A stretch of DNA of 48,451 nt from Mycolicibacterium wolinskyi (GTDB lineage: Bacteria > Actinomycetota > Actinomycetes > Mycobacteriales > Mycobacteriaceae). Shown piece by piece: positions 28,046 through 37,465 of the stretch. Made by a program: the position numbers and the translations under genes. The notes under the pieces are model-generated. The model was not told the DNA's origin and searched no databases. It saw only the letters and a list, made by a program, of their open reading frames with translations. The DNA is taken from the NCBI RefSeq assembly GCF_002101965.1, contig NZ_LQQA01000002.1, positions 1 to 48,451 of the forward strand, given 5' to 3'. The first letter of the stretch is position 1, and the number at the start of each line of letters is the position of its first letter.

Positions 28046-28800
28046 GCGCATCCGCCACCGAGGTTGCCGCGGGCATGCGATTGGAGCTCGACGCGATCCG
28101 GCTGTCCTACACCGACACTCCGGTGATCGATGGGTTGAGCCTCACCGTGGAACCGGGGGAGATCCTGGTGCTGACCGGCCCGTCCGGGTGTGGCAAGTCG
28201 ACGCTGCTGCGCGCGTTCACCGGGCTTCTGCGTCCGGATGCGGGCCGGGTGCTGGCCGACGGCGAACTCGTCACGACGACGTCGCGGGATCGCGGCATGG
28301 TGTTCCAGGACAGCGCGCTGCTGCCGTGGCGGACCGTGCGATCCAACATCGAACTCGCCCTTCAGCTTCGCGGCCTGCCCAGGCAGGGCAGGCGCGAGCG
28401 CGCCGAGCGGTGGATCGCCGAGGTCGGGCTGACGGGGTTCGCCGACTTCCTGCCGAAGAGCCTGTCCGGTGGTATGCGTCAGCGTGTGCAACTCGCCCGG
28501 GGACTGGCCGGTGCGCCACGCGCGGTGATGATGGACGAGCCGTTCGCGGCACTCGACACCCAGACGCGTGCCGCCATGCAGCGGCTGTTGATCGACACGT
28601 GGCGCGCGCACCCGACGACGATCGTCTTCGTCACGCACGACGTCGACGAGGCGTTGATCCTCGGTGACCGGGTCGCGGTGCTCGGCCGTGCCGGGCAACC
28701 GCTGCGGGCGCTGATCGAGGTGCCGCAACCGCGTAGCGCCGACCCGTCCACGCATTCGGCCCTACGCGCCGAAATCATTGCCGCACTGGAGCAATCATGA
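28042..28800 (+). CDS. ABC transporter ATP-binding protein, SsuB/TauB type
   Basis: 252 aa. Walker A GPSGCGKST at 46-54, Q-loop MVFQDSALLPWRTV, signature LSGGMRQRVQLARGL, Walker B AVMMDEPFAALD, switch His in FVTHDVDEAL. The Q-loop LLPWRT is typical of the sulfonate/taurine/nitrate importer group. Powers import by the neighbouring permease and lipoprotein. Overlaps the flavoprotein gene (ATGA). Confidence 0.94.
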   Translation: MSASATEVAAGMRLELDAIRLSYTDTPVIDGLSLTVEPGEILVLTGPSGCGKSTLLRAFTGLLRPDAGRVLADGELVTTTSRDRGMVFQDSALLPWRTVRSNIELALQLRGLPRQGRRERAERWIAEVGLTGFADFLPKSLSGGMRQRVQLARGLAGAPRAVMMDEPFAALDTQTRAAMQRLLIDTWRAHPTTIVFVTHDVDEALILGDRVAVLGRAGQPLRALIEVPQPRSADPSTHSALRAEIIAALEQS

Positions 28801-31487
28801 CCGAGCTGACCGCACCCGACGTGTCCGACGCCGTCCGGCTGGACTGCGATGTCCTGGTGATCGGGGGTGGCACCGCGGGGACGATGGCGGCGCTGACGGC
28901 CGCCGAGAACGGCGCACAGGTACTCCTGCTGGAGAAGGCGCATGTGCGGCACTCCGGGGCCCTGGCGATGGGCATGGACGGCGTGAACAACGCGGTCATC
29001 CCCGGCAAGGCCGAGCCGGAAGACTACGTCGCCGAGATCACCCGCGCCAACGACGGAATCGTCAACCAGCGCACCGTTTACCAGACCGCGACCCGGGGCT
29101 TCGCCATGGTGCAGCGGCTGGAGCGCTACGGCGTGAAGTTCGAGAAGGACGAGCACGGCGAATACGCGGTGCGCAGGGTGCACCGGTCCGGCTCCTACGT
29201 GCTGCCCATGCCGGAGGGCAAGGACGTGAAGAAGGCGCTCTACCGGGTGCTCCGGCAGCGTTCGATGCGCGAGAAGATCCGCATCGAGAATCGGTTCATG
29301 CCGGTGCGCGTGCTCACGCAGGACGGCCGCGCGGTTGGCGCCGCCGCATTCAACACCCGTACCGGCGAATTCGTCACCGTTGCGGCCAAGGCCGTGATCC
29401 TGTCGACCGGTGCGTGCGGGCGGCTCGGGCTGCCGGCGTCGGGATATCTCTACGGCACATACGAGAACCCGACGAACGCCGGCGACGGCTACGCGATGGC
29501 CTACCACGCCGGTGCGGAACTCTCGGGTATCGAGTGCTTCCAAGTCAATCCACTCATCAAGGACTACAACGGACCGGCCTGCGCCTATGTGGCCAATCCG
29601 TTCGGCGGGTATCAGGTCAATGCGCTGGGGGAGCGGTTCGTCGATTCCGACTACTGGTCGGGGCAGATGATGGCCGAGGTCAAGCAGGAGATCGAATCCG
29701 CGCGCGGACCCATCTATCTCAAGGTGAGCCACCTTCCCGACGAGACCCTCACCGCACTGGAGAACATCCTCCACACCACTGAACGGCCCACCCGTGGCAC
29801 GTTCCATGCCAACCGCGGGCACGACTACCGGACCCACGACATCGAGATGCACATATCCGAGATCGGTTTGTGCTCCGGACATTCCGCATCCGGTGTGTGG
29901 GTCGACGAGCATGCCCGCACCACCGTGCCCGGGCTGTACGCGGCAGGCGACCTGGCGTGTGTGCCGCACAACTACATGATCGGTGCGTTCGTCTACGGTG
30001 ATCTCGCCGGTGAGCACGCCGCGTCGACACTGTCCGATGTGGTTGCGCCGAGCGAACTTCCGGTCGATCAGATCGCCGAGGCGCACGAGTTGATCTATCG
30101 GCCGCTGCGTCACCCCGACGGTCCGCCGCAACCACAGGTCGAGTTCAAGCTGCGCCGCTTCGTCAACGACTACGTCGCGCCGCCGAAGACGGCGACCAAG
30201 CTGTCGATCGCGGTGCAGACCTTCGAGCGGATGGTCGGCGAGATCGAGGAGATCGGCGCGCGGACCCCACACGAATTGATGCGCGCGGCAGAGGTGTCGT
30301 TCATCCGGGACTGCGCGGAGATGGCGGCACGGTCATCACTGACCCGGACCGAGTCGCGGTGGGGGCTCTATCACGAACGCGCCGATCTTCCCGAGCGGGA
30401 TGACGAGCAGTGGCGTTACCACCTCAACCTCTACAAGGGTGCCGACGGCACCATGCAGTTCGTCAAACGTCCGGTGGCACCGTGTTTCGTGCCCGTGCCG
30501 GGGCTGGAACACCTGCCGTCGGATCATCCGGTCACCGCGGTCGCCCAGCCCGATCTCCACGGTGGGCGGGCACCCGCCGCTGAGCGTTCCCGGGTGCGCA
30601 CCGACGGTGGGGCGCAACCGCCGTCGCCGCGCATCGCGGCCGTGCTGGCGCTTGAGGAACCGGCACTGGCCGACCTGGCGGGATTCTTTGCCGACCCGGA
30701 CCCCGGGGTGCGGCGCACCGCGGTCGCCACACTCGTCGAACACCTGCCCGATGGTTACCAGGCGGCATTGGTCGACGCGCTCGCCGACGACGACCCTGCG
30801 GTGCGCCAGGAGACCGCAGAAGCGGTACGGGAACTCGTGGAGGTACTGCCCGAACCGGCGGCGTTCGCCGTTCGGTTGGCCTCGCCGGATCCGGTGGTGC
30901 GGGCGGCGTCGGTATACCTGCTGAGTTCACGGCGCGCAGGCACCCGGGTCGCGTACCGGTCGGCCGTCACCGATCCCGACCACCGCGTGCGGATCGAGGC
31001 GGTGCGGGCACTGGTGTCGGTCGACGATGACGCCGGCGTGGCCGAGGCCACCCGCGACGAGAACCGGGAAGTGCGGATCGGCGCGGTCGGCGGGTTGGCG
31101 ACGTTGCGCAGCGGCGGCCATGCGGTGCGGAACCTGCTGCACGACCCGGATCCGTTGGTACGCGCGGCAGCGCTCTCCTCGCTCGGGGCCGTGGGGTGCG
31201 CGGACGACGACGTGGCCAGTGTCGAGAAGGCACTGACCGAGTCGGCCTGGCAGATCCGGCAGGGCGCGGTGCGGGCGTTGGCAGGCGCCGATCCGGCAAT
31301 CGCGGTGCCGACGCTGGCGCGGGCACTGTCCGATCAGCATCTGGATGTCCGCAAGGCAGCGGTGCTGAGCCTGAGCCGGTGGGCCGACTCGCAAACCGCG
31401 GCCCGTGACGCACTTGCCGGTGCGCTCGACGACGGCGACGCCGACGTTCGCGCCTACGCACGCCAGGCGCTCGCCCGCGCCGGCTGA
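28797..31487 (+). CDS. AprA/AsfA-like FAD oxidoreductase fused to HEAT repeats
   Basis: 896 aa. Residues about 1-615 are a fumarate-reductase/APS-reductase-alpha-type flavoprotein: FAD motif VLVIGGGTAGTMAALTAAENG, the HSGALAMGMDGVNNA loop, LSTGACGRLGLPASGYLYG, ENPTNAGDGYAMAYHAGAEL, and TTVPGLYAAGDLACVPHN. Residues about 620-896 are roughly nine HEAT-like units of about 30 residues (D-P-D/x-VRRTAV, D-P-AVRQET, D-P-VVRAAS, D-P-LVRAAA and so on). Such proteins take electrons via a ferredoxin. The HEAT part may bind the ferredoxin or a partner. Proposed to act on an imported organosulfur compound, by analogy to AsfA; not proven. Confidence 0.85.
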   Translation: MTELTAPDVSDAVRLDCDVLVIGGGTAGTMAALTAAENGAQVLLLEKAHVRHSGALAMGMDGVNNAVIPGKAEPEDYVAEITRANDGIVNQRTVYQTATRGFAMVQRLERYGVKFEKDEHGEYAVRRVHRSGSYVLPMPEGKDVKKALYRVLRQRSMREKIRIENRFMPVRVLTQDGRAVGAAAFNTRTGEFVTVAAKAVILSTGACGRLGLPASGYLYGTYENPTNAGDGYAMAYHAGAELSGIECFQVNPLIKDYNGPACAYVANPFGGYQVNALGERFVDSDYWSGQMMAEVKQEIESARGPIYLKVSHLPDETLTALENILHTTERPTRGTFHANRGHDYRTHDIEMHISEIGLCSGHSASGVWVDEHARTTVPGLYAAGDLACVPHNYMIGAFVYGDLAGEHAASTLSDVVAPSELPVDQIAEAHELIYRPLRHPDGPPQPQVEFKLRRFVNDYVAPPKTATKLSIAVQTFERMVGEIEEIGARTPHELMRAAEVSFIRDCAEMAARSSLTRTESRWGLYHERADLPERDDEQWRYHLNLYKGADGTMQFVKRPVAPCFVPVPGLEHLPSDHPVTAVAQPDLHGGRAPAAERSRVRTDGGAQPPSPRIAAVLALEEPALADLAGFFADPDPGVRRTAVATLVEHLPDGYQAALVDALADDDPAVRQETAEAVRELVEVLPEPAAFAVRLASPDPVVRAASVYLLSSRRAGTRVAYRSAVTDPDHRVRIEAVRALVSVDDDAGVAEATRDENREVRIGAVGGLATLRSGGHAVRNLLHDPDPLVRAAALSSLGAVGCADDDVASVEKALTESAWQIRQGAVRALAGADPAIAVPTLARALSDQHLDVRKAAVLSLSRWADSQTAARDALAGALDDGDADVRAYARQALARAG

Positions 31488-31561
31488 CAGCAGCCCGACC
31501 CGCGGCGGCGAAGTTTGTCATTACTTTTGCTAACGACTCGCGGGCACCTTAATCTCGATGA

Positions 31562-34174
31562 GTGAGTCTCGTCTGGCCGCTGACCGGGCGGCTGGAGGAG
31601 GCGCGGCTCATCGACGCCGCGCTGTCCTCGGCCGATCTGTCGGGAATCGTGATTCACGGGGCCGCCGGAGTCGGCAAGAGCCGAATCGCTCGTGAGGCGT
31701 TGGGTGCCGTCGCGACCAGAGGTCATGAAACTCGTTGGGCCGTCGGAACATCGGCGGCCCGGGATCTCCCGTTGGGGACATTCGCCAGATGGGTCGGTAC
31801 GGCTGACGCCGACAACGTCGCTCTCGTGGGCCGGGTGATCGAGGCGATGACGGCGACCTCGAACGGTCGATCCGTCGTGGTCTGCGTCGACGATGCCCAT
31901 CTGCTCGACGACCTGTCCGCCTTCGTACTGCATCAGATCGTTCAGCGCGAGGCCGCCAAGCTTCTGCTGACCGTTCGGGACGGCACCACGGTTCCGGCTT
32001 CCGTCCACGAGGTGTGGACCGGCGGGCAATTCGAGCGGCTCGACCTGCAGCCGCTGTCGCGCGACGAGTCGATCCGGCTCGTGCACGCCGCGCTCGGTGG
32101 GCCGCTCGACCCCGATGCGGCGGGCCGGCTGTGGCGGATGACGAGGGGCAATGCCCTCTACCTCCGCAACATTGTCGAGCAGGAGGTCGCGCAGGGCCGA
32201 CTTGCCGGCCGGCACGGATATTGGCGATGGATCGGCGATCCGGTGATACCACCGGGTTTGGTCGAGCTGATCGAATCGCGCATCGGTGCGCTGCCGCCGT
32301 CGGTCGGCGAGGTGATCGATATTCTCGCCGTCGCCGAGCCGATCCAGTTGAGCTTGCTGACATCTATCGCCGCGAGTTCCGCGGTGGAAGAGGCCGAGGC
32401 CCGTGGGCTTATCACGCTGGATGCCATCGAAAGTGGCGTCGAGGTGCGCGTCGCGCACCCGCTCTATGCCGAGGTGCGACGCAAACGCGTACCGGGCACG
32501 CGGTTGCGCAGGCTGCGCGGTCTTGTCGCCACCGAGCTCGCGCACTGCGATGACCGTGACGCCATGCGCGTCGTCGTACACCGGGCGACGCTGACCTTGG
32601 ACTCGGATCTCAAACCCGATCCCGAACTGCTGACCCGCGCTGCGCAGGGCGCGGTGTGGTTGTCGGACTTGCCGCTCGCGGACCGGCTGGCCGCGGCGGC
32701 CGTGCGCGCGGGCGGGGGAGTCGAGGCCAACTTCATTCAGGCGCACGCCTTGTCGTGGCTGAGCAGAGGTGAGGAGTCCGACGCGGTGTTGGACGCGATC
32801 CGTACCGCTGACCTCACCGACGACGGCCGTGCGCGTCTGGCGTTCCTGCGGGCCTCCAACGAGTTGTGGTCATTGGCCGACCCGGTGCGGGCGAAACGGC
32901 GTATCGATGAGGCATCGGCCTCGATACCCGCCGATGCGCGCGCATGCGTCGATGCCTTCTATGCGGTACACGGAGCCGCTGTGGGCACGCCCGAGACGGC
33001 CGCGGCCGCTGCGGCGGGACTGAATCTCGAAGCGCTGCCGGGCATCGTCGGCGCGGTGACCGGCTGGGCCGTCGCGGTTTCCGCCGGCGACGCCGGGCGA
33101 ACGCAAACCGCGGTGGCCGCCGCGCACCGCGGTTATCGCATTGCCGACAGCTCGTTCGACGCTGCCCACATGCGGTTCGTGATCGCCGACGGCCACATCG
33201 GCGCCCTGCTGCTGGCCGGACAGATCGCCGAGGCCGAGCGCGAAGCCGACCGGCAGCGGCGACAGGCTGCCGAGTTACCCGGCGTCGCACAGTTGTTCGG
33301 TACTGCGCTGGCGGGCCGGGCGGCCCTCGGCGCCGGCCGGCTCGACGTCGCGTCGGATCTTCTGCACCCGGTCGTCGAGCTGATGGCGGCGGCCGGCGAA
33401 ACCAACGGCTTCGGCTATCGCTTCCGGCTGCCGTGGTCCCTGGCCCTGGCGATGCGGGGCCGAGCCGACGACTCAACGCTCGACGAACTGCATCGGTGTC
33501 GACACCCGAGCTGGCAATACCTCGGTTACGAGGAGGCGCTGGTCCGGGCGTGGGTGTCGGCTTCGCAGGGTGCGGTGTCCGAGGCCGCCGCCGCCGTGCG
33601 GGACGGTGCCGAGAAGGCCAGGGCCAATGGGCAGTTCGCCGCCGAGGTGCTGTGTCTGCAGACCGCGACCCAGTTCGGCGACCACACCGGAGCAGACCGG
33701 CTGGAGGAATTGACGACGCTTGTCGAGGGACCGCGGGTAGGCGCGGCCGCGGCGTTCGGCCATGCACTCAAGCACGACGACGCCGATGGCCTCGCCGCCG
33801 TCGTGGATCTGTTCGAAGCGATCGGCGATGCCGTGACGGCGGCCGATGCGGCAGCTCACGCGGCCGTGGTGTATCGCAGGAAGGATATGCGCGGATCGGC
33901 ACTCGGTCTGGCCACTCGCGCCGCCGAGCTGGCCGCTCGGTGCGGCGGCGCGGTGACGCCGATTCTGCTCGCCGCGATGGAACGGCTTCCGCTCACCGAG
34001 CGTGAACGCGAGATCGCGATGCTCATCGGCGGCGGGCTGTCGAGCCGGGCGATCGCCGCGCGGCTGAACCTCTCCGCCCGTACGGTCGACGGGCACATCT
34101 ACCGAGCCATGGCGAAGACCGGGGTGGCCACCCGTGCCGAACTCGCGGCCCTCGTGCGGCGTAGGCACGCTTGA
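31562..34174 (+). CDS. Large LuxR-family ATP-binding regulator (LAL type)
   Basis: 870 aa from GTG 31562, 6 nt after TAATCT (31550-31555; leaderless). AAA/STAND ATPase at the N-terminus: Walker A GAAGVGKS at 33-40, Walker B VVCVDDAHLLDD at about 107-117. A long TPR-like helical middle. C-terminal LuxR HTH at about 809-870 (LPLTEREREIAMLIGGGLSSRAIAARLNLSARTVDGHIYRAM). LAL proteins activate specific operons in response to a ligand or partner. Whether it governs the flanking operon is unknown; it starts 74 nt after the flavoprotein stop. Confidence 0.92.
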   Translation: MSLVWPLTGRLEEARLIDAALSSADLSGIVIHGAAGVGKSRIAREALGAVATRGHETRWAVGTSAARDLPLGTFARWVGTADADNVALVGRVIEAMTATSNGRSVVVCVDDAHLLDDLSAFVLHQIVQREAAKLLLTVRDGTTVPASVHEVWTGGQFERLDLQPLSRDESIRLVHAALGGPLDPDAAGRLWRMTRGNALYLRNIVEQEVAQGRLAGRHGYWRWIGDPVIPPGLVELIESRIGALPPSVGEVIDILAVAEPIQLSLLTSIAASSAVEEAEARGLITLDAIESGVEVRVAHPLYAEVRRKRVPGTRLRRLRGLVATELAHCDDRDAMRVVVHRATLTLDSDLKPDPELLTRAAQGAVWLSDLPLADRLAAAAVRAGGGVEANFIQAHALSWLSRGEESDAVLDAIRTADLTDDGRARLAFLRASNELWSLADPVRAKRRIDEASASIPADARACVDAFYAVHGAAVGTPETAAAAAAGLNLEALPGIVGAVTGWAVAVSAGDAGRTQTAVAAAHRGYRIADSSFDAAHMRFVIADGHIGALLLAGQIAEAEREADRQRRQAAELPGVAQLFGTALAGRAALGAGRLDVASDLLHPVVELMAAAGETNGFGYRFRLPWSLALAMRGRADDSTLDELHRCRHPSWQYLGYEEALVRAWVSASQGAVSEAAAAVRDGAEKARANGQFAAEVLCLQTATQFGDHTGADRLEELTTLVEGPRVGAAAAFGHALKHDDADGLAAVVDLFEAIGDAVTAADAAAHAAVVYRRKDMRGSALGLATRAAELAARCGGAVTPILLAAMERLPLTEREREIAMLIGGGLSSRAIAARLNLSARTVDGHIYRAMAKTGVATRAELAALVRRRHA

Positions 34175-34228
34175 TTCGAGTATCCCGCTACTCGCTCGGT
34201 CCTGCCCGGTCGACCGCATGCTGATCAC

Positions 34229-34444
34229 ATGACCGACCGCCGCGACGCGAGGGAACAGGCATTACGGGTTCTGCCGCTGCCGTACTCCCTGGCGTTGCGG
34301 TTGCGTGATGCCGGCGTCGCTCCCGAGGTGGTCAGCGAGTACCTCAGCGTCGACGAGTCGGCGCTCGACGGCTTCTACCGGATCGCGGAGGCGAAGCTGG
34401 CTGCTGCGCTGCCGTCATCGCCCGCGGAGGTTGATCCCGGGTAA
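34229..34444 (+). CDS. Small HTH-like/sigma-region-like conserved protein
   Basis: 71 aa from ATG 34229. Sequence LPLPYSLALRLRDAGVAPEVVSEYLSVDESALDGFYRIAEAKL looks like a helix-turn-helix close to sigma-70 region 4 or LuxR-type HTH, without an N-terminal domain. I believe similar short ORFs occur in mycobacteria, but no function is known. It follows the LAL regulator on the same strand by 54 nt and precedes a strong hairpin, so it may be co-transcribed with LAL. Confidence 0.6.
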   Translation: MTDRRDAREQALRVLPLPYSLALRLRDAGVAPEVVSEYLSVDESALDGFYRIAEAKLAAALPSSPAEVDPG

Positions 34445-34471
34445 CCGGGGCGGGACAGGAAGACCTCATCG

Positions 34472-34524
34472 AATGTTGGCTTGTGCGCGAGGGATTGCCC
34501 AAATCGCGAACACAAGCCAACTTT
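34472..34524. terminator. Palindrome B, probable bidirectional terminator
   Basis: Perfect 11-bp arms (34475-34485 GTTGGCTTGTG; 34511-34521) extended inward by CGCGA (34486-34490) with TCGCG (34504-34508) and outward by AA/TT pairs, closing a 13-nt loop. It lies between convergent genes. Shares GCTTGT-N2-GCGAG with palindrome A. Confidence 0.7.
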
Positions 34525-34548
34525 CGCCGAGCTGGGCTCCGTGCCGGA

Positions 34549-35751
34549 TCAGATGTCGAGCGCTTGATACGTGCGGCGCACGAACTTCGGTTGTGCGGAC
34601 TGCAGTTTCGCGAGCGACGTGTTGCCCGAGATCGCGGCCGCGTCCACCGACATGTCCGGATGGTTCTGGATCAGGTAGATGAGGATCAGGTCGGCTGACG
34701 GATCGGCTTGCCACCACGTGCCGTAGGCGCCCGGCCAGCTGAAGGTGCCGAGCCCGCCCGGGCCGAACAGCTGGCGGGACTTGGCGGGATCGGTGACGAC
34801 CGACAGGTTGAGCCCGAAGCCGCGGCCGACCCAGAACGGTGCCCCCAGAAAGGGATACTGCTTCTGCTCGGCGGTGAGCCGGTCGGTGCGCATCAGCCGC
34901 ACCGACTCCTCCGACAACACGCGGACACCATCGACGGTTCCGCCGGACAGCAGCATCCGGGCGAACTTCAGGTAGTCGTCGGCCGTCGAGAACAAGCCGG
35001 CGCCGCCGGTGCAGAACGGTGGATCGGTGATCGGCGGAGGCCCCATCACATCGTGGGTCAACGTGTTGTCGGCCGTCAGCTTGTACATCGTCGCCGCCCG
35101 CCGCCGGCCTGCCGCATCGACCGAGAATCCGGTGTCGGTCATGCCCAGCGGTTCGAAGATGCGCTCCGCGAGCACCTGCGCCAGCGGCTTGCCCTCGATC
35201 CGGGACAGGGCGATGCCGAGCACGTCGGTGGAATGGCTGTAGGTCAGGCGGTCGCCGGGCTGGTGGGCCAGCGGCAGCTTGGCCACCTCGCCCAACCAGC
35301 GGTCCTGGTCCTGGCGCAGCGACAGCCTTCCGTAGGCCGACGCCAGCGGCCCGAGCACCGAGAACACGTAGGCCAGCCCGCTGCGGTGGGTCATCAGATC
35401 GTCGATCGTGATCGGCCGCCGAGCCGGTTCGGTCCGGTCCAAGGGGCCGCGCGGCTCCCGCAGCACGCGCATGTTCGACAGCTCCGGCAGCCACTTGGTC
35501 ACCGGGTCGGTGAGTGCGACCTTGCCATCCTCGACGAGCGCCATCGCCGCCGCCACGGTGACAGGTTTGGTCATCGACGCGATCCGGAACACGGTGTCGC
35601 GTTGCATCGGCAACCGGGCCTCGACGTCGCGGTTTCCCAGCGCGTTGACCTGTACCACCTTGCCCGCGTGCCACACCATGGTGACCGCACCGGCCAGCAG
35701 GCCGGCGTCGATCGCCTCCCGGATGGACGCTTGATTGCCGTCGAGGTTCAC
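34549..35751 (-). CDS. Serine hydrolase, beta-lactamase/esterase family (class C-like)
   Basis: 400 aa from GTG 35751, 7 nt after TACCCT (minus strand of 35759-35764; leaderless). Ser-x-x-Lys nucleophile motif S59-M-T-K62 in FRIASMTKPVT; the Tyr motif lies in LTYSHSTDVLG (Y171); GGAGLFSTADDYLKFARML is the family hallmark. No signal peptide, so cytosolic: probably an esterase/peptidase rather than an antibiotic-resistance enzyme. Substrate unknown. Converges with the small HTH-like gene across palindrome B. Confidence 0.88.
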   Translation of the reverse strand: MNLDGNQASIREAIDAGLLAGAVTMVWHAGKVVQVNALGNRDVEARLPMQRDTVFRIASMTKPVTVAAAMALVEDGKVALTDPVTKWLPELSNMRVLREPRGPLDRTEPARRPITIDDLMTHRSGLAYVFSVLGPLASAYGRLSLRQDQDRWLGEVAKLPLAHQPGDRLTYSHSTDVLGIALSRIEGKPLAQVLAERIFEPLGMTDTGFSVDAAGRRRAATMYKLTADNTLTHDVMGPPPITDPPFCTGGAGLFSTADDYLKFARMLLSGGTVDGVRVLSEESVRLMRTDRLTAEQKQYPFLGAPFWVGRGFGLNLSVVTDPAKSRQLFGPGGLGTFSWPGAYGTWWQADPSADLILIYLIQNHPDMSVDAAAISGNTSLAKLQSAQPKFVRRTYQALDI

Positions 35752-36044
35752 CCGGGCCAGGGTAGTCAGCCGCGGTCGTGACCGGCGGTGCGGCGCCAGC
35801 GTCGGCGTGCCCGCGCCGCGTCGACGACTGCGGAACTGGCCCGCAGTGGCCGGAAATGTCGTGTTGTGGGCGGGTCTGCTCTATCGAGACCCGCGGCAGC
35901 CACTCACCGTGCCCATAGTGATGCGCGTCTCGCGTCTGGCATGGAAATGTGTCAGGCAAGCCCAGTTCCATTCATGCCGGTACTCGGTGGGCACGAGGGC
36001 GCGCACCTGCTGACTGGGGAAGTCGTAGAACGAAGAGGTCACCG
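35752..36044. other. Intergenic region before the aldehyde dehydrogenase
   Basis: 293 nt between divergent genes. It contains the leaderless -10 of the hydrolase (35759-35764) and, at its right end, AGAGG 6 nt before the dehydrogenase ATG. No other ORF, RNA or repeat was recognised. Confidence 0.5.
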
Positions 36045-37457
36045 ATGAAGAACCATGACACCAACTACATCGACGGCAAGTGGACCGTATCGAGCGGAAC
36101 GTCGCGCATCCCCGTCACCAACCCGGCCAACGACGAGGTGATCGCCGAGGTGGTGGCCGGTACGGCCGCCGACGTCGACGCTGCGGTCGCCGCCGCCCGG
36201 GCGGCCTTCCCGGGCTGGTCGGCGACACCCGTCGGGGAGCGTGCCGATTACCTCACCGCGATCGCGGGCAAGCTGACCGAACGCGCAGAAGACCTGGCCC
36301 GCACGATCTCCGCCGAAATGGGTTGTCCCATCTCGATTTCCCGGGCGGTCCAGCTGCCGCTGCCGATCAACAGCTTCGCCGAGGCCGCGAACATCGTGCG
36401 CGACTACGAGTTCGAAGGCGAGTACCGCGGGTCGACGATCGTGCGCGAGCCGTTCGGTGTCCTCGGTGCGATCACGCCGTGGAACTATCCGCTGCACCAG
36501 ATCGCGCTGAAGGTGGGTTACGGTCTGGCCGCCGGCAACACCGTCGTCGTCAAACCCAGCGAGGTCACCCCGCTGTGCGCGATCGCACTGACCGAGATCG
36601 TCGACGAGATCGGGTTGCCGCCAGGGGTTTTCAACATCGTGTTCGGAACCGGCGCGGAGGTCGGCGAGGCGATCGCCGGGCATGACGGCGTCGACATCGT
36701 GAGTTTCACCGGATCGACCCGCGCGGGCAGGCGAGTGCAGGAGATCGCCGCCCGCACGGTCAAACGCGTCTCGCTCGAACTCGGCGGCAAGAGCCCCAAC
36801 ATCATCCTGGACGACGCCGACCTGCAAACGGCCGTGCCGGCTTCGGTGAAGTCGATGATGCTCAACTCCGGACAGACCTGCTCGGCGCTGACCCGCATGA
36901 TCGTCCCGCGCGACAGATTGGCCGAGGTGGAGGCGCTCGCGAAGGCGACCGCCGAGGCGCTTCCGGTCGGCGATCCCGCCGAGGACGGGACTGCGTTGGG
37001 CCCGCTGTCGTCTCGCGCACAGCAGAAGCGGGTGCTCGGCCACATCCGCACCGCGATCGATGAAGGAGCCCGCCTGGTCGCCGGCGGCGACACCGACTCC
37101 GACGCTCCCGGCGCTTTCGTCCGGCCGACCGTGTTCTCCGACGTCACCGAAGACATGACGATCCACAAGGAGGAGGTCTTCGGCCCCGTTCTCGCGATCG
37201 AGGCCTACGACTCCGAAGACGAGGCGGTGCGCATCGCCAACGCCACGGATTACGGCCTGGCAGGCGCGGTCTGGTCCGGGTCGGCGGACCGGGCCGAGAA
37301 GATCGCGCGCCGCATCCGCGCGGGCCAGGTGCAGATCAACGCGGGCGCATTCAACGCCAACGCACCGTTCGGCGGATACAAGCAATCTGGGAACGGACGT
37401 GAGGCCGGGCTGTTCGGGCTCGAGGAGTTCCTCGAGGTCAAGTCGATACAGCGCTGA
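36045..37457 (+). CDS. NAD(P)-dependent aldehyde dehydrogenase
   Basis: 470 aa from ATG 36045 (AGAGG upstream). Family signatures: ITPWNYPLHQ (Asn147), GSTRAGRRVQEIAA, the general base Glu245 in LELGGKSPN, the catalytic Cys279 in NSGQTCSA, and EEVFGPVLAI. The C-terminal NAPFGGYKQSGNGREAGLFGLEEF is standard. Oxidises an aldehyde to acid in the cytosol; substrate not deducible. Sits alone between the hydrolase and methyltransferase genes; could serve catabolism or detoxification. Confidence 0.95.
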   Translation: MKNHDTNYIDGKWTVSSGTSRIPVTNPANDEVIAEVVAGTAADVDAAVAAARAAFPGWSATPVGERADYLTAIAGKLTERAEDLARTISAEMGCPISISRAVQLPLPINSFAEAANIVRDYEFEGEYRGSTIVREPFGVLGAITPWNYPLHQIALKVGYGLAAGNTVVVKPSEVTPLCAIALTEIVDEIGLPPGVFNIVFGTGAEVGEAIAGHDGVDIVSFTGSTRAGRRVQEIAARTVKRVSLELGGKSPNIILDDADLQTAVPASVKSMMLNSGQTCSALTRMIVPRDRLAEVEALAKATAEALPVGDPAEDGTALGPLSSRAQQKRVLGHIRTAIDEGARLVAGGDTDSDAPGAFVRPTVFSDVTEDMTIHKEEVFGPVLAIEAYDSEDEAVRIANATDYGLAGAVWSGSADRAEKIARRIRAGQVQINAGAFNANAPFGGYKQSGNGREAGLFGLEEFLEVKSIQR

Positions 37458-37465
37458 TCCGCTGA

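Noticed and set aside
28479..30272. 597-codon minus-strand frame opposite the ATPase and flavoprotein genes
   Set aside because: Biased composition and overlap with two clear genes; no recognisable motifs.
34549..35751. Serine hydrolase as an antibiotic-resistance beta-lactamase
   Set aside because: No signal peptide and it falls in the broad esterase/peptidase branch; resistance cannot be claimed.
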